Shown here: positions 1 to 12,300 of the stretch, in pieces | How positions within the stretch are numbered: position 1 is the first letter of the stretch | Layout of the letters: the number at the start of each line of letters is the position of its first letter | Position numbers and translations under genes: made by a program | Notes under the pieces: generated by a model | What the model saw: only the letters and a program-made list of their open reading frames with translations | What the model was told of the DNA's origin: nothing | Database searches by the model: none | Assembly (NCBI GenBank): GCA_014529385.2 | Contig: CM043956.1 | Span: 87,287,721 to 87,351,720 of the forward strand | DNA from: Adiantum capillus-veneris | Lineage: Eukaryota; Streptophyta; Polypodiopsida; Polypodiales; Pteridaceae | Direction: 5' to 3' | DNA: 64,000 nucleotides

Positions 1-2095
1 GAAAGTTCACTATAACCTTCACATTGAAGACTTCAACTTCCAAATTCTTTATTAGCTCCAACAATGTACTTTGGCATGGTTTGCTAGTTAAATCCTGAAT
101 CCAGAGCTTACGCATGTAATGAGACCCAATCTCTCAAAACATGACTATGTGCTCACACAAACTTGAGCACCTCCGTCAATGTATGCCTCTCCCATGCCCA
201 CACCTTTGTGCCAAGCGTTCACCACATGACAAATGTCGGGTAACTCTCCCACAACCAACACTCTGACTTGTCCATGCTTCCGCTTTTTCTCTGGATTCAC
301 TAAGGACTTCCACTACCTCTTAAGTATTCATCAACTATCCAAAAGTACAATCTACTTTCCTCCCAATCAGGTATTCCTTTAAACTGTAAGCTGTTTGGCC
401 TTCTCCTAAAGGTTAATCTGCTACTTCAAATAATCTACGAGGTCTTCTCTTTCTCTTAACTTTCGCATCTTCGCCCTCTTTCTCTTTCGCTTTCTTCTTA
501 CTGGTACCCGGAGCAGCATAGCCTTCCCTCTCTCTTTTGCCTACGTCCATCATATCTGATTCTTTTCAACCCGCATAATACCCACATGACCACCAGAGGT
601 TGATGCTTGATTTTCCTATTCAATACTTTGATCTCCCCATATTCCCAAGCTTGCACTCTTCTGACAGCATGTATATGTATCACCGTTTCATTTTCTAAAC
701 CGCTACTTGATGGGATCATCCCCACTATGTTTAATGTAGTTTTCACTATTTTATTTGGGTTTTTTGGACATTCGCTGATCAAATGAGTAATGTCGCAATT
801 TGGACAATACACATTCACTCTCATGATCTCTATGTGAGGACAGTCTTTCATAAGGAGGTCACAACCACACTTGTAGCACGGTCCTAAGGTTGGCGAGGCG
901 TTCCTAGAGCCACTCTGTTGCTAGGCAGGTCTTGGTCCTATTAACCACCATTGGCTATGAATAGCAATGTGCATTCATCCAAAACGTATCTACATTCTAC
1001 CACAACATGAGTTGTGGTTGGTGGTCCAAACATTCCCAATGAGGCTCCAAGGTTCAGGTGCTTTTGGCTCTTTGAGTGGATAGTATGTTGAACTCGCCCT
1101 GTATTCACTTGGCTCTTTGTAATACACAGACACATGCACTAAAGCTTGTTCCTCTGATTCCTCTATAATGGGTGTATATCTGATGCCCACTGGTCGCGTT
1201 CCTAGAAGAGGTGGTTGTTGCTCCAAAAATGGTTGTGGTCGTTCAATCCCTCCTAGTCCTAGCAAATTTCCTACCGCATATACCTAGGCATTAGTGGTAC
1301 CTAAGGAAGTGCTACTTGGGCTAATGGGGCATACTGTCACTCTCTCACATACCCCTTGTTGTAGTAACACTCTTCTGTAGCGTGATTTGTCCATTTTTTC
1401 TCAATGGCACACCAGTTAGGCTGCTTAGTGTGTGGCTTATAAAATGGTCTTATCCATTTGAAGACTTCCTCAAAAAGGTTCTCTTGATTCATCGTTACCT
1501 TGCTCTTTTGTGCTGACTTTGTAGACTTAGCTCCACTTTGTTGTGATGATGAGTCATCATCTAATTCTTTGTACTCGCCTTCCTTGTAGACAACACAATT
1601 GTCTACTAGGTATAGAGCCTCCTTGGTCAACTCGTTTAGAGTTGAGCTCTTCTTCATATCCAAATCGTTCTAAAGATCTGCATTTCTCAGTCCTTTGATA
1701 AATATCAGCATGAATCGAGACTGAATTGATAGTTCTTCCACAGAACAGAATTTTATATAGCATTCCAACCTTAAGGATGCCTTTCTAACGGATTCTCCCT
1801 CTTTTTTCTTGAAGTTATGGATTTGTGAGACTGTATTATGAGCTACCCCTCTTTGAGAGAATTCCTCGATAAATTCATCAAATACCTCCTCCATTGATTC
1901 AAAATCTCTACGTTCAACAGAGTCAAAGCAAGTAGCGGCATCCTCCTCTAGGGTTAACCCAAATCCTACGAGTTGTGTGGAAAATTCCAATACTTCCTCA
2001 ACTTTGATGACCCGCACAAAGGCTGCCACATGGTCCCTTGGATCCCTATTTTAAGAATATTTCTTGTTAATCCATTTTTAGACTCGAGAAGGTCT
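1..2095 (-). pseudogene. Ty3/gypsy gag and protease fragment (continues past left edge)
   Basis: Read on the minus strand. The N-terminal gag part (about 2060-1670) has a DPRDHVAAF start, typical of Retrotrans_gag proteins, followed by an acidic helical stretch. The frame runs on through a TAG near 1667 into 1663-1337 (DDDSSSQQSGAKS linker), then a proline-rich part at 1265-990. A nucleocapsid-like region follows at about 870-780, with CYKCG and a CPNCDITHLISEC knuckle (C-x2-C-x3-H-x4-C). Near 200-1 the retropepsin motif YIDGGAQVCVST is visible, followed by a stop, and the sequence leaves the window. Several stops (for example TAG near 1667 and in the protease) could each come from one C-to-T change in a glutamine codon. 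It is a decayed gag-PR copy; RT and integrase would lie beyond position 1. No LTR was recognised near 2.1 kb. Confidence 0.72.
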
Positions 2096-3384
2096 GATCC
2101 TCCTGTAATCTACCATCCTAAACATAGGATCCTCTATTCCTCCTCTATAAGCCCTTTCTGGCCTGGGATATGGTACATGTTCCTCCCCTAGGGGTGCTCC
2201 TAATCCATAGTTCGTGACTGGTCTAGCAAGTGTTCGTTCTTTTGCGTGGCTTCTTTCTTTCCATCCTAATAGGATTTAGAATTCTCGTCCTACTCTCATC
2301 ATGGTGTTGCCGATAGAGTGGTGGTTTTGGTGGTGTTTCTAGCCCCAACACAATGGTGTAGCCAAAGTGTGTCGACCCTAGTAGAGTGCACAGGCAGTGA
2401 TATGTATGCTTATAGGTGCATGGCAGGGGGCTAGAGCAGATGGGAAGAGCTCGTGTAGGCAAGTGGCAGTGGAGATGTATGTTTTATGTGGTTGTATAGG
2501 CCAAAAAGGCTTTAGATAGGGCCTGGAAGGGTAGCAGATGAAGGATTTCCAAGGTGTTGGTTTGACAGGGCAACTGAAAATAGAGGAGGACTCGCACACG
2601 CCAAAACAGGGGGGGCGACTTTTTGCATAGGGAGCAGGCTGTTTTGGAGAGACAGAAGGCAAAGAAGAAGAGGAGGAGAAGCTTCCCGTGCATCAAAAGT
2701 AGGGGTTTTTGGGTACAAGGCTCGCGAAGAAGCCTCCCAATAGTGCAAAGAAGGTCTCAAAGCCTTTTCAAGCCAGCAAAGGCTCTCTTGCTTGTGTTCT
2801 CGAGAAGGGAATCATTTGGAGGTGGCATCAATGATTTTATAAACCCCTTGTTGCTCGTCTTGTTGGAGACGATTAATCTGTGTGATAGCAGGGATTTCTC
2901 GGACTTGTAATAGTTGTTTTTTGCCATTAATTGAAGGAAGCCATAGCCGAGTTTGGTGTCACCTCCTTCCCCTATTTCCCCCTTCTTGTCTTTGCTCTAT
3001 CCTTACTGTTTGGTGCCGATGGGAGAAGCGTGTGCCTCTCAGGAGCTGTAGTGTGAGTGGGAGAGAAAGAGAGAGTGTTTTGTGTCGTGTGGGAGCTGTC
3101 AGTAGGCAAGGTTAGTGCAAAGGCCGTGTGTGTACGGTCGTGTGCAAGATTTGTAGACAAATTGTCGAGTTTCGAAGGTGAACTCTAGTGGATCGGGGTG
3201 CAGTGGTTATCCTGGGCTATAGAGAGTGGGCTATAGAGAGGCTTGCTATTTGTGTGTTGGGTGTGTTCCCCTTTCCCCCCATCCACCTTATGGTGCCCCT
3301 ACTGAGGAGCATCTGATTGATCTTCGTATTTGATCAGAATCTTTTAAAATCAAGGAGAGATAGCAGCAAGCTGTTATGGTCCGA
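2096..3384. other. No gene recognised; AT/GT-rich spacer
   Basis: Open frames here are short and do not resemble any family I know. The stretch 2960-3300 is G/T-rich with gtgtg runs. It could be untranslated leader or LTR of the plus-strand gag fragment that follows, but I found no terminal repeats or primer site to show that. Confidence 0.4.
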
Positions 3385-4015
3385 TTTTCACAGGAGAAGA
3401 AGATCCGGAGGAGTGGATGGCCGACATTGAGTTATATATGCTGTCATTGCACATGCCTATGAAAGATAACGAGATGCAGACGATTCCACTGCTGATGCGA
3501 GGAAGGGCAAAGACTTGGTTTTATATGCTTTAGAGGGTGAAGCAAGATTTATGTAGCCAGCTTTGCAGACTCGATTTCTGTAGGAGTTTCGAAAAGAGGT
3601 ATCTCCCGTCGATTTAGATGCAAGATTGAAGAATTTGAAGTAGGACGTGACCAAAAAATTTGGGGTTTTTCTCGCCCGTTTTGAAGAGCATTGGAGGGAT
3701 TTTGTAGTTGCCATGTAGTTGGCAGGTGGGGGTGAGTATTTCAAGTTGAAGAAGTTTATGGCATGTTTGCATCCCAAGGTTCAAGAAAAAGTGGATTTTG
3801 AAAGCCCGAAAAATTACAATGGGGCTATTGCTATTGTACGGGCCAAAAGCAGGAAAATCAAGAAGAAGATCAAGCAAGGCGCATTGGGGTCCGAGTTGGT
3901 GGTCCCGAACCTTGCTCCAACTCCAAGGGAGGAAGCTCAAGAGGATAACAAAGAGAACCGAGGGGCGGCAACAATTCCTCAACAATGGGTACGTACTGTT
4001 CAAGATTTAAGTTAG
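3385..4015 (+). pseudogene. Ty3/gypsy gag remnant
   Basis: Plus-strand frames contain a broken Retrotrans_gag domain. An early piece around 3390-3530 gives MRGRAKTWFYML-like residues, where the gag family usually has its Trp-rich motif. The middle part reads KKFGVFLARFEEHWRDF, and the best preserved part (3719-4015) contains FKLKKFMACLHPKVQEKV. The last segment is clearly related to FLKLEKFMDCLHEEVRDKV of the minus-strand gag at 16.5-17.0 kb, so both derive from one gag lineage. Stops (TAG near 3530, 3640 and 3716) and at least one frame change make it non-functional. No protease or RT follows; after 4020 the sequence stops looking coding. Confidence 0.65.
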
Positions 4016-4519
4016 AAAATGCAAGAGGGCAGCCGAGAGCAGGAAGAGGTAGGGCTAGGCAGCTGTCTGTCAACCGTAGCACAAATTAGAAGCCTTGCAT
4101 CACGTGAAATTGGCAAAGCATGTGGCTTTACATAACAAACAAGACTATCCAAAGTAAATGCGAAACGTAAAATTGTGTGATACGTGTATCATATACACCC
4201 GAATGCCATGATTTGGTATGCACCTCATAATGTGTTTGGCTGATCGTATAAGCCAAGATTATGTAATTGGTCTTACCAAAAATTACTATACCAGAAAAGA
4301 AATTGGGGCATAAAACTACCCAATTCAAAAAACGTACAATACTATGAAAATCCACATTTAAGTATGAGAAAATGTTTGAGCATAACATGTTCAAAAGACA
4401 GATAACTATTGTGCCTTGCACCAAAACTAGAGTTTATGTCAAATAACATGCTCAAAAGACATAGAACTACTCTGCCCTGCATTAAAACTAGAGTTTATGT
4501 CAAATCACGAACTCATGCA

Positions 4520-5195
4520 TCATGCTTACGTTGTCGTACATGTGGACACTGCTTTTTTTAATGCTTTCCTAAGCAATAAAAGCATAATTTTTGACTCTTT
4601 GCCCGTTGAAATTCGGATTGTGATAGTCGCTTCCTGACCACGTTGGTCACGATGACCAGATCTGTATCTACAACCGATTTCTCTTGTGCTGACTGGACCT
4701 CTTTGGTCATAATCGGTGGGCAGACAACCCCTTGGGTTGCCAGCAAGTGAAAAGTTGATTTCGGTAACATATTGTAAATTAATCGTGTGAGATTTTCCAC
4801 GTGCCTAGTCAATATTTGGACCCGTACGGCTAGCTTGCAAAATTGGGCATCAAAATTTTGCTATTTTTGTCGAGTGACAAACTCCCTGGCATCCGGCTAG
4901 TTACTATCATCCTCTAGAATATCAAACACGCTTTGAGGAGGCGAGGTAGATATTCGTGGAGAGAGAGATAGATCACCCGGGTTTGTATCATTTGTCCCTG
5001 TTGCCATAGAGTACCCTCCGTGAGAGTATCCGGCCGCCCAGTATCCATAAGTGGAGCAGACTCCAAGTATTCAAAGTCAAACATGTGTTGATCATTGACT
5101 TTCGCATTCATGGCAAAAACGTATTGTGCGAACAAAAGAGAAAACAATACCTTGGATTGCAGAAAGGCTCGTAGCCATAGTATGCAGCCCAAATG
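4520..5195 (-). pseudogene. LTR-retrotransposon gag fragment with zinc knuckle
   Basis: A minus-strand frame runs from about 5192 to 4520 with a few TAG stops that would be CAG in an older copy. The C-terminal part has a nucleocapsid-type knuckle, LCFYCLGKH followed by a stop and then KKQC, giving the spacing C-x2-C-x3-H-x4-C. The preceding region (VRVQILTRHVENLTRLIY) is helical, as in the linker of gypsy gag proteins. It lies head-to-head with the plus-strand gag remnant at 3.4-4.0 kb, with about 500 bp between the two, so the area is a patchwork of broken copies and not one element. Confidence 0.5.
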
Positions 5196-5637
5196 GCGTC
5201 AATTAGCTGTGCTAATTAGATCTGTAATAAAGATAAAAAATTTCCATCAAAATCAAGTCATGCTTGAACTGGGAAACAATGGAACCCAAATTCGAAGACA
5301 TTCTTGGATCCGTGGTTGTTGAGTTAGCTGACCGTTACAACTGACATGGACGCTGACAAGCATCGTACCCTTTCCAAGTAGGAATGATTGAAGATTTCGA
5401 AAGGGGCGCACAAATTTGGCCACTGCAGAAAACCAGCTTGGTGATGATGTGCTTTTGAATTGCCAAGATGTGGCTTGTGGTACCGTACAAAAACCTCCCA
5501 AGCCCAAGCCTTGGAGGATGTAGTCGGGAAGTCTGTGGGCACCTTATGGTAAAACAATCTTTTGCCCTAAGGCCAAAGCCTTTGGCTGCTACAGTGTGAA
5601 AAACCAAGCTAAGGCATGGTGATGGCGCAGTAGTGCC

Positions 5638-5640
<3 letters not shown>

Positions 5641-5713
<73 letters not shown>
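5641..5713. repeat. (AG)n microsatellite, 73 bp
   Basis: Perfect AG dinucleotide run. The flanking 5200-5640 and 5714-6350 stretches hold no gene that I recognise. Confidence 0.98.
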
Positions 5714-5718
<5 letters not shown>

Positions 5719-6354
5719 GTGTGTTGTGGTGCCGACCGGAGGTCGCCACTATGACGTGTTCAAGCCAGTAGGTGCACACACAACTGCCGAGCCCAAGAGC
5801 TCGCGATTTGGCCTTCCTCGCTTCTGCTCACCCACTTCGATAGGGGCGGATCTCGTGATGGCCAGAGACCTTGACGCCCCTGCTAAGCGGCCATGCCCGT
5901 TGGTCGGCTTCTTGTGGCTTGCATGACATGCAAAGAGTACAACTTTCTACGCCTGTGTGTCCCAAAAAAGGGTGGCTCTAATACTAGTGTAAGAACTAGG
6001 GATGCTAGACCATAGGATCCTCCTCTCAACCCCCCATTGTATAGGCGGTCTCCTAGCCCTTTGCCGTAGACGGATCCCCTGTCCACACTATCTAGCCCGG
6101 CCCCTGGCCGTAGTCCATGACCACCCTACTCCTTAGGTTTGGGCCTTGCCCTTACGGAACCCTTGTCCTCACAATTCCTACACACTGCTCGATGCTCTGC
6201 TAGTTATTTTGTCATAAACTTTTTTTGATGGTATGGTATACCCAAATTTTGTCATTGCATTAATACATGGTTCCTGTTTCATTCAGATGGGACATTTAAA
6301 GATTCTTTGTTGTCATTCTCTCATGTCTCTGTGCACTTTATTTCATCCTCCACT

Positions 6355-6358
<4 letters not shown>

Positions 6359-6394
<36 letters not shown>
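6359..6394. repeat. (CT)n microsatellite, 36 bp
   Basis: Perfect CT run just upstream of an LTR-like fragment. Confidence 0.97.
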
Positions 6395-6396
<2 letters not shown>

Positions 6397-6459
6397 CGCA
6401 ATCACCCTCCACAATGTTATATTTTTCTTGAGTATGCTTTCATTCATAACACCCATTCA

Positions 6460-6646
6460 GGGGTAGCACTAGTCACTAGGTGCCTCTGGATGTAGTTCGG
6501 CTCATGGCCTAAACTCCATGCTTGGTTGGGCGTTGAGAGCTCCTCCCCTATGCAAATGTTTTCGCAACTTTGATGTATATTGAAAATTGTATGAAGGTGT
6601 AAATTGTATATTTAGTTCATAGACCTCCGGAGAGGGGTATCTCTCA
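6460..6646 (+). repeat. LTR-like fragment related to the LTR at 61.2-61.5 kb
   Basis: This stretch shares a series of blocks in the same order with 61216-61459: catggc..taa.ctccatgct, ttgatgtatattga, aattgtatattt, catagac, and a terminal ATCTCTCA. In the 61-kb copy the same terminal CA is followed by a tRNA-type primer site; here it is followed by unrelated sequence (atataccgg). That fits a solo LTR or truncated copy. Its 5' limit is uncertain. Confidence 0.45.
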
Positions 6647-7227
6647 ATATACCGGAGTTATTCCTCTAAGGGACTGATGAGGGCAGCTCTGTGTGAGGTT
6701 TGATGGCTACCGCCGCCTGCATACCTCCTCTCTTCCCTCTTCCCTCTTCCCTCTTCCCTCTTTTGGTCTTGACAGCAGCTAGAATAACCTGACCATGGTG
6801 GGCTGCAGGACATTATCGCCTCTCTATGACTGCTAGCTAAAATTTGACACTGGGGAGCCGCTGGACACTGTTGATGTGGGGCTCTCTCCATATGTTGCCC
6901 TCACTTAACCTCTGCAGTCGGTGGATGGTTCTGCCCCAACCTTCCTCCTATATAAAGGTGAGGTTTACCTTCTCAACTCTAGCTAAAAAGTTTGAAAGTT
7001 TGGTGGCTTGAAGGATGCGAACGTGTATCCCTTCAGTCTTACTAAGAGGATCTTAGACCTCTTGTACTCTGTATAAGCTCATTCTTATCTCTGAATGAAT
7101 TTATACAAAACCCTTCACTGACATAGTCTCTAGTGTCTTTTGTAATTTGTTTAAATTCATTGATGTTTATGGTATATTGGTATAGAAACACACACACATA
7201 CATACAAACATACATACATATATGCGG

Positions 7228-7275
<48 letters not shown>

Positions 7276-7369
7276 CAGTCTGGTCATGGCAGACTATGTC
7301 TAAGGAAGGATTTTTTGACATTTGTGTGCCCCTTTGGGGGGTGGGCATTACACACAAGCAAAGGTTCTA
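6647..7369. other. Spacer with TATA-like box and (CA)n repeat
   Basis: No protein gene recognised. A tatataaagg sequence at about 6950-6960 is a reasonable plant TATA box. A tetranucleotide/dinucleotide tract (cacacata, catacaaa) at 7187-7225 leads into a perfect (CA)n run at 7231-7274. Confidence 0.5.
7231..7274. repeat. (CA)n microsatellite, 44 bp
   Basis: Perfect CA run. The open frames across it are low-complexity Cys/Val repeats, not genes. Confidence 0.97.
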
Positions 7370-9075
7370 GTGGTTCTTGAAGAAGATCTAGAAAAAAATG
7401 AGAATGGGGGAGTATGTGTTGCTTCCTTCCCAGAGTCGGGTCAAAGTAATCAACTCAATTATGATTCCTTATATTTCCTTCACCAATTCGCTCTCAAAAT
7501 AGCCAAGTGTAACTAGAAGGAGTTTTTGAAACCTACTAAAAGATCATTATGGAGGAACAACACTAAAGCCTCATCGTCGTGGCAGTGGGTAAAGTGGGAA
7601 GGTATCAATCAACCGTTGGCCCAAGGTGGCCTTGGAATTCTCAACCCCGCGGTTCATGTTGAAGCCATGTGCACCAAGTTTGTGGTCTCAATCGCAAAAC
7701 AAGACCAGTCGTGCACTCTCATGACTAAGGATATGATAGACAAAGAAAATCTTTCCTTGGAAGGCAGTCAATGAAAAGAGCTCGGGGTACACGACAAACA
7801 ATTAGCCTCGAGGTGGTCTCGCTTGAGAGTGGGTGGCATCACGGGAGAGCTAGTGCGAAAGTGAAAAAGAGTAATAAGGGAACTAGAATGGGGTCAATTA
7901 ACCATATACTTTCAGAAGTCCATCTTGCACCGGTCCCTAGGGGGCTCGATGAGCGATCTTGCTTGGAAATGTAACAAAGCAACAGAGACGTTGGAGTGGG
8001 GAGAACTTGCAAGGTACTATCACAACTCTATTACTCATTGGTCCCCATGGCTATCTAAGGTGGGAAGCATCCTCTTAAACCCATTCTGGAGGGAAGTTTC
8101 TAGAAAGATCAACAACAAAGGTGTTAAATGTCTGGGCCACCTATGGGATTATAGCAGTATAACCGGTGGAAAGAAAATGACCAAATGATTCTCCAATACA
8201 ATCTGAATGGGAATGAGAGAAAAGTGATTAGTAGAGTTCTTGAAAGGCTGGATAATTGGGATCTGAGTTTGAGTGGAAAGCCTGGAAATGGCCTAAGGAC
8301 AAACACTTCTTTAAACCTCAAACTAAAGAGTCTATCTCACACCTATGGCATGGATAGATTGGTTCCTTTCCCTGAACAAACAGTGGGGACTGAACTGGCC
8401 AGAAACAAGATGGGTGATAGTTATGAAGAACATTTGGTGCCTACAGTTGCCTCATGATATGAAGCTATTTCTCTGGAAGGTACTATGGGGAGCCTTGCCT
8501 ACTGAGGTGTGAAGCTTCTTGCTAGAGGGATCGGCCCAGATACATGCTCTCAATGCAAAATGGACAGTGAAGACCTCTCCCATATCTTCAAGAAATGTCC
8601 GGACGAGGAAACAAGAATGATTTGAAAGTGGGTCCAAAGGACTTGGAAGATATGTTTCTTTAAAAATGATCTTCTTATGAGAGGAAAGGCTCTTAAGAGT
8701 CATGATTTTCTAATTGCAATGAAAATTATCATACACTGCTACTTCAAACAGATCTAGAAGACCAGGAACAATCGGGTATTCAATAACACCATGAAAACAG
8801 TGAAGTTTATGGAAATAGTTCAAGAAAGCAGGAGGATGATACTAGGCTTCGAAAATGGAAGCACTCGGATGAGTGGATCAAGCTAATGAACATCATAGTA
8901 ACCGGCACACAAAGTTAAAGCTTTGGCCCTTTCGGGGTGGCTCCCCTGTCAGCTGATGTATTTGTGGTTTCCTTGTGATGGCATGGCTCGACGCGAGCAT
9001 GTCAAGAATTTGTATTTTTTTGGGTTGATCAATATATCCACTCACCATTGTAAGTTTTGCATTAAAAAAATTAAA
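7370..9075 (+). pseudogene. L1-like LINE, ORF2 C-terminal end plus 3' UTR
   Basis: The plus-strand frames encode the end of a plant LINE reverse transcriptase protein. FLKPTKRSLWRNNTKA and QWVKWEGINQPLAQGGLGIL (7530-7660) are the post-RT WGG/GGLGI region. Near 8460-8640 the zf-RVT domain appears: KLFLWKVLWGALPT, then a Cys-x2-Cys and a late His/Cys pair, split over two frames. Frameshifts and stops break the gene. The 3' UTR ends near 9060 with a short ccactcac...gtaagttttg hairpin followed by an A-rich tail. The 5' part of ORF2 (endonuclease, RT core) and ORF1 are absent, as expected for a 5'-truncated insertion. Confidence 0.75.
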
Positions 9076-9274
9076 AAATCAATTGCGTTACATACAATCT
9101 CCTTGGGTTACTACTCGAAGCTCAAAATTTGGGTCATCAATCTGATGATTTATTCCAGTTTTGGTGTTTCTTTCAAAAAATTATTTAACCATAGCCTCAA
9201 AGTCATAGAGAATAGGGACTTACAATGTTTGGAACTAGGCTAGGGACTATCCTTCTAGAGCATAAGTCCAAATT

Positions 9275-10355
9275 CTTTTTTTTTTCCAAAACTTGCAACT
9301 GTGAGTGATTATATTAAAAATACATCAAGAAACATCAAGCTCATGCCGGGCCTTGAGGGACAGATGGTTACATCATAGCCTAGTCATCCGTACCAAGTGT
9401 TGAACTATTACCGAACCTTTACGTAGGATGGCTCGATCGGATGGCAAGAGTTGCCTAATCCAGCCATCCGAGTTTTTCCCTTTTCCTACCACATATATTA
9501 TCTCCTTACTTTTTTGTACTATCTCTGAGAAGCTAGCTACTATCTCTGAGAAGCTAGCCACAGATAGGTCGCTGTCAAAAACCGGCAGTTCTTGGCCTTC
9601 TAGATATTATTGAAGAAACAGTATCAGACAATTTGAGTATAGACTAGAAGCGTAGGATTTCAAAAATGTTTTTTACCAAGGCAGAGATCCTTCTTAAAGA
9701 ACCTATCTTCCACGTTCTTTGTATCCATTTGCAAACCTTCCCTGCCAAGCCTCTAATTTCCGGGCATTTTATGAATAAGTGGGCGAGGTCTTCGCTAGCC
9801 AATCTGCACCCTGAACATCTATTTAACGTGATACCTAGAGTGTGTATAAGTCGACAAAGGTGAGGCCCAAAGCCTAGTGCTTTTATGACATCTTCAATTA
9901 AGGACCACATAATCCTATCATAAGCCTTTTCCAGGTCCAGCTAAAGCAAAATACACTCGCTTTGTGAAGGTTGCGTACTCAATGCCCACCATTGCCATCA
10001 AGATATTGTCATATATTGACCTTCCTTTGATAAACCCATGCTGATGAGGGGAGATGACCCTATCTAGGAGGGGGGAAATTCTAAGAGAGACTGATTTGGA
10101 AATAATTTTGTAATCCACAAAAAACCATAGTTATGGGAGCTAGTGCTTCAGGTGTGAGTAGCAAACCTACTTTGGGATAGGCTTGATAAGTCCTCTTTTC
10201 ACACAAGGATCTAACGACCCCTTGACAAAAGCTTGGTTATCCATACATGTGATTGGGACCTTGAGGTCCTCCTAAAACTCGCTGAAGAACTTAGTGGTGG
10301 TCAAACCATCCCAGCCAGGTGACTTCTCCTTGCCAAGTACCCTAGGTTAAGGGAG
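9275..10355 (-). pseudogene. L1-like LINE fragment with internal deletion
   Basis: On the minus strand the RT domain begins near 10350 with KSPGWDGLTTTKFF and continues at 10118-9918 with YKIISKSVSLRISPLL, ISPHQHGFIKGRSIYDNIL and a broken LDLEKAYD region. It is then joined to zf-RVT sequence (9850-9644) reading CSGCRLASEDLAHLFIKC (C-x2-C...H-x4-C). The RT centre, including the YxDD box, is missing, so there is an internal deletion as well as frameshifts. The 3' end at about 9300-9275 has the hairpin cactcacagttgcaagttttgg, then an A-run (T-run on the plus strand), marking the poly(A) end. It is inverted relative to the LINE at 7.4-9.1 kb. Confidence 0.78.
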
Positions 10356-12020
10356 GGCTAGAAGCCCGGGGGAACGAACCCTAGTAGAGGGAATACAAGC
10401 AAAATTTAGCGCTGAAGATAGGAGTAAACATTGACGTTAAAATTGACTCGCATGCACTATAAAGATAATAGGTGTAAAACATACACGCTGATCATATATA
10501 TATTTGGCACACTGATGATGTATGGCCGTGAGATTATTATGTTTCTTGATGAAGGGCGGTGAGACGAGAGAAAAAAAACAGCATCTTCATCCAGCCACGA
10601 CTCTCCTCTGCAACGTAATCAGCAACTGATCTTGGCTAGATGCAACGCAATGAAGAACACACACTTTAGATGTATACTACGGTAGCTTCTAGCCCTACAC
10701 CACAAAATCGACCACCTTCTTCAATACTCCCTACACCAGCAGACCGTGAAGGACACTACCCACCACAACACTTGCAGTTTGCTTATCGTATGCCATCGCT
10801 CACAAAACATTAGAGTATGTAACCATCTTACAAGAATCTCCCAAATATGTGCAAATATTGCCAAGGTGCTGGTGATTTATTTGGTGTGATGTACATAGAA
10901 AAATGGAAAATCTTGACGCTTAAGTCACCTTTTAGAGCTTGTGCACTTGATGCATTTAGGAGAATGCTACCTTAAGCATGTAAGTGAAGGGGGATTTTTA
11001 ATATCTTTTGAATGCATGCTATATGAATAGATTCTTAAAGTGCACCCCCCGAGCCTGTGAGACTGTCCCTATGCATATAAAACTGTGTCTGAGAGATGTC
11101 TCTGATAAGTCGTCAATGCCAAGCATAAGCAATTAGAGAAAATGAATCTCTAAAACCACAAATAACATATATCAACATCAAGAATGCTTATGGTAATCCA
11201 AAATTTCTCTTAGAAATTCATTGAAATTCTACTAATGGCAATTTGTAACTTGTCTCGCTCTATACAATCCCAAAAAGTGTGTGAAAACCTATAGTCAATG
11301 TCGCCAAAATTGATGCCTATTTTCACAACCGGATGGAAACACCTCACTAATGCCAAGTGTCGGGAAAGCTAATTTATTTTCTCTATTGCTCGTTATGTTG
11401 ATGCCGCAATCTGAAAAGATGATGTCGTCAATGTTGAGAGCTGATATAGAAAGTAAAACCATGTTTGTGTATGTATGTGTCTTACAATGCACACAATCTT
11501 GCTCTCTATCTCTTTCTGATTGCTCCACTTTGTGTGTCCTTGAGTCCTAAGATGCTAAAGTTGAGATGAAGCTATCTCTTTCTCTCTCTACACTCTCTCT
11601 CCTCTCTTACTCAACTTAATGCACAATTTTTCCTAAGAAAATAGTTTCTGCATTTTTTATTTTAGACACACCTGCACTACAAATCAGCTAATAAGCTCTT
11701 CTTCAAAGCCATAGAGCTTGAAGACATCTCCGTTTTGATTAAAAAAAAGTTGTTGAATCCGAGTTCTATAGCTCAAGTTATGAGCAAAATAGTGACATAT
11801 TGTTAATCTGTCCTAAAAATTTGAGCAACTTGCTTCTCTCTTTCTTTGAGCTCACGGAAAGCTCAATCTCTCACCTCTTGTGGCTCGTGGAGTTTAGCCC
11901 CTTGTTGTGCTAAGCTCACAATGCTTTCATAGCCATGGAAGTTCCAAGATTCAATCCATTACACTAATGTGAAGCTTGTTGAGAAGAGAAATGCCAAGAG
12001 AGGAGTAGCACTATAACCTT
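10356..12020. other. No gene recognised
   Basis: AT-rich sequence with only short open frames. The 3' part (about 11560-11620) is CT-rich. It may be internal sequence of the element whose primer site and LTR start lie at 12021-12040, because that element would extend toward lower coordinates, but no gag or pol homology is visible. Confidence 0.4.
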
Positions 12021-12300
12021 CAGCTCTGATACCACTTGAAGAATCCACGGTGCATGCGTAGTGCAAGGGAGAATAATACAAGACATGGAGTGTTGGCACT
12101 AGGAAGGGAATGGGATCTAAGAGGACCTCTTTATTTTCCATGTTGTTACAAATGAAATCATGGGATGGGCAAATGGGTGGATGTCGTGTGCAGTGAAATG
12201 ATAGGTATGGTAGGGCCTAAAAGTGAGTGGTCAAACTTGTAAGCATGGATACTCTTTTAAAAAATATAGAGACAAAATCTCTTGTAAAATCAAAAAATTA
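12021..12300 (-). repeat. Primer-binding site and 5' LTR start of a lost LTR element
   Basis: On the minus strand, position 12034 down reads TGGTATCAGAGCTGAAGG, matching the initiator-Met-tRNA primer site used by plant copia elements. As in the intact copia at 33.8-39.3 kb, the LTR should begin two bases away, at 12037 (tgaagaatcc on the plus strand), and extend to higher coordinates. The outer LTR boundary is unclear because no second copy is in the window. Coding sequence expected at lower coordinates was not found. Confidence 0.5.

Noticed and set aside
7042-7357. Cys-Val repeat protein
   Set aside because: Artefact of the CA microsatellite.
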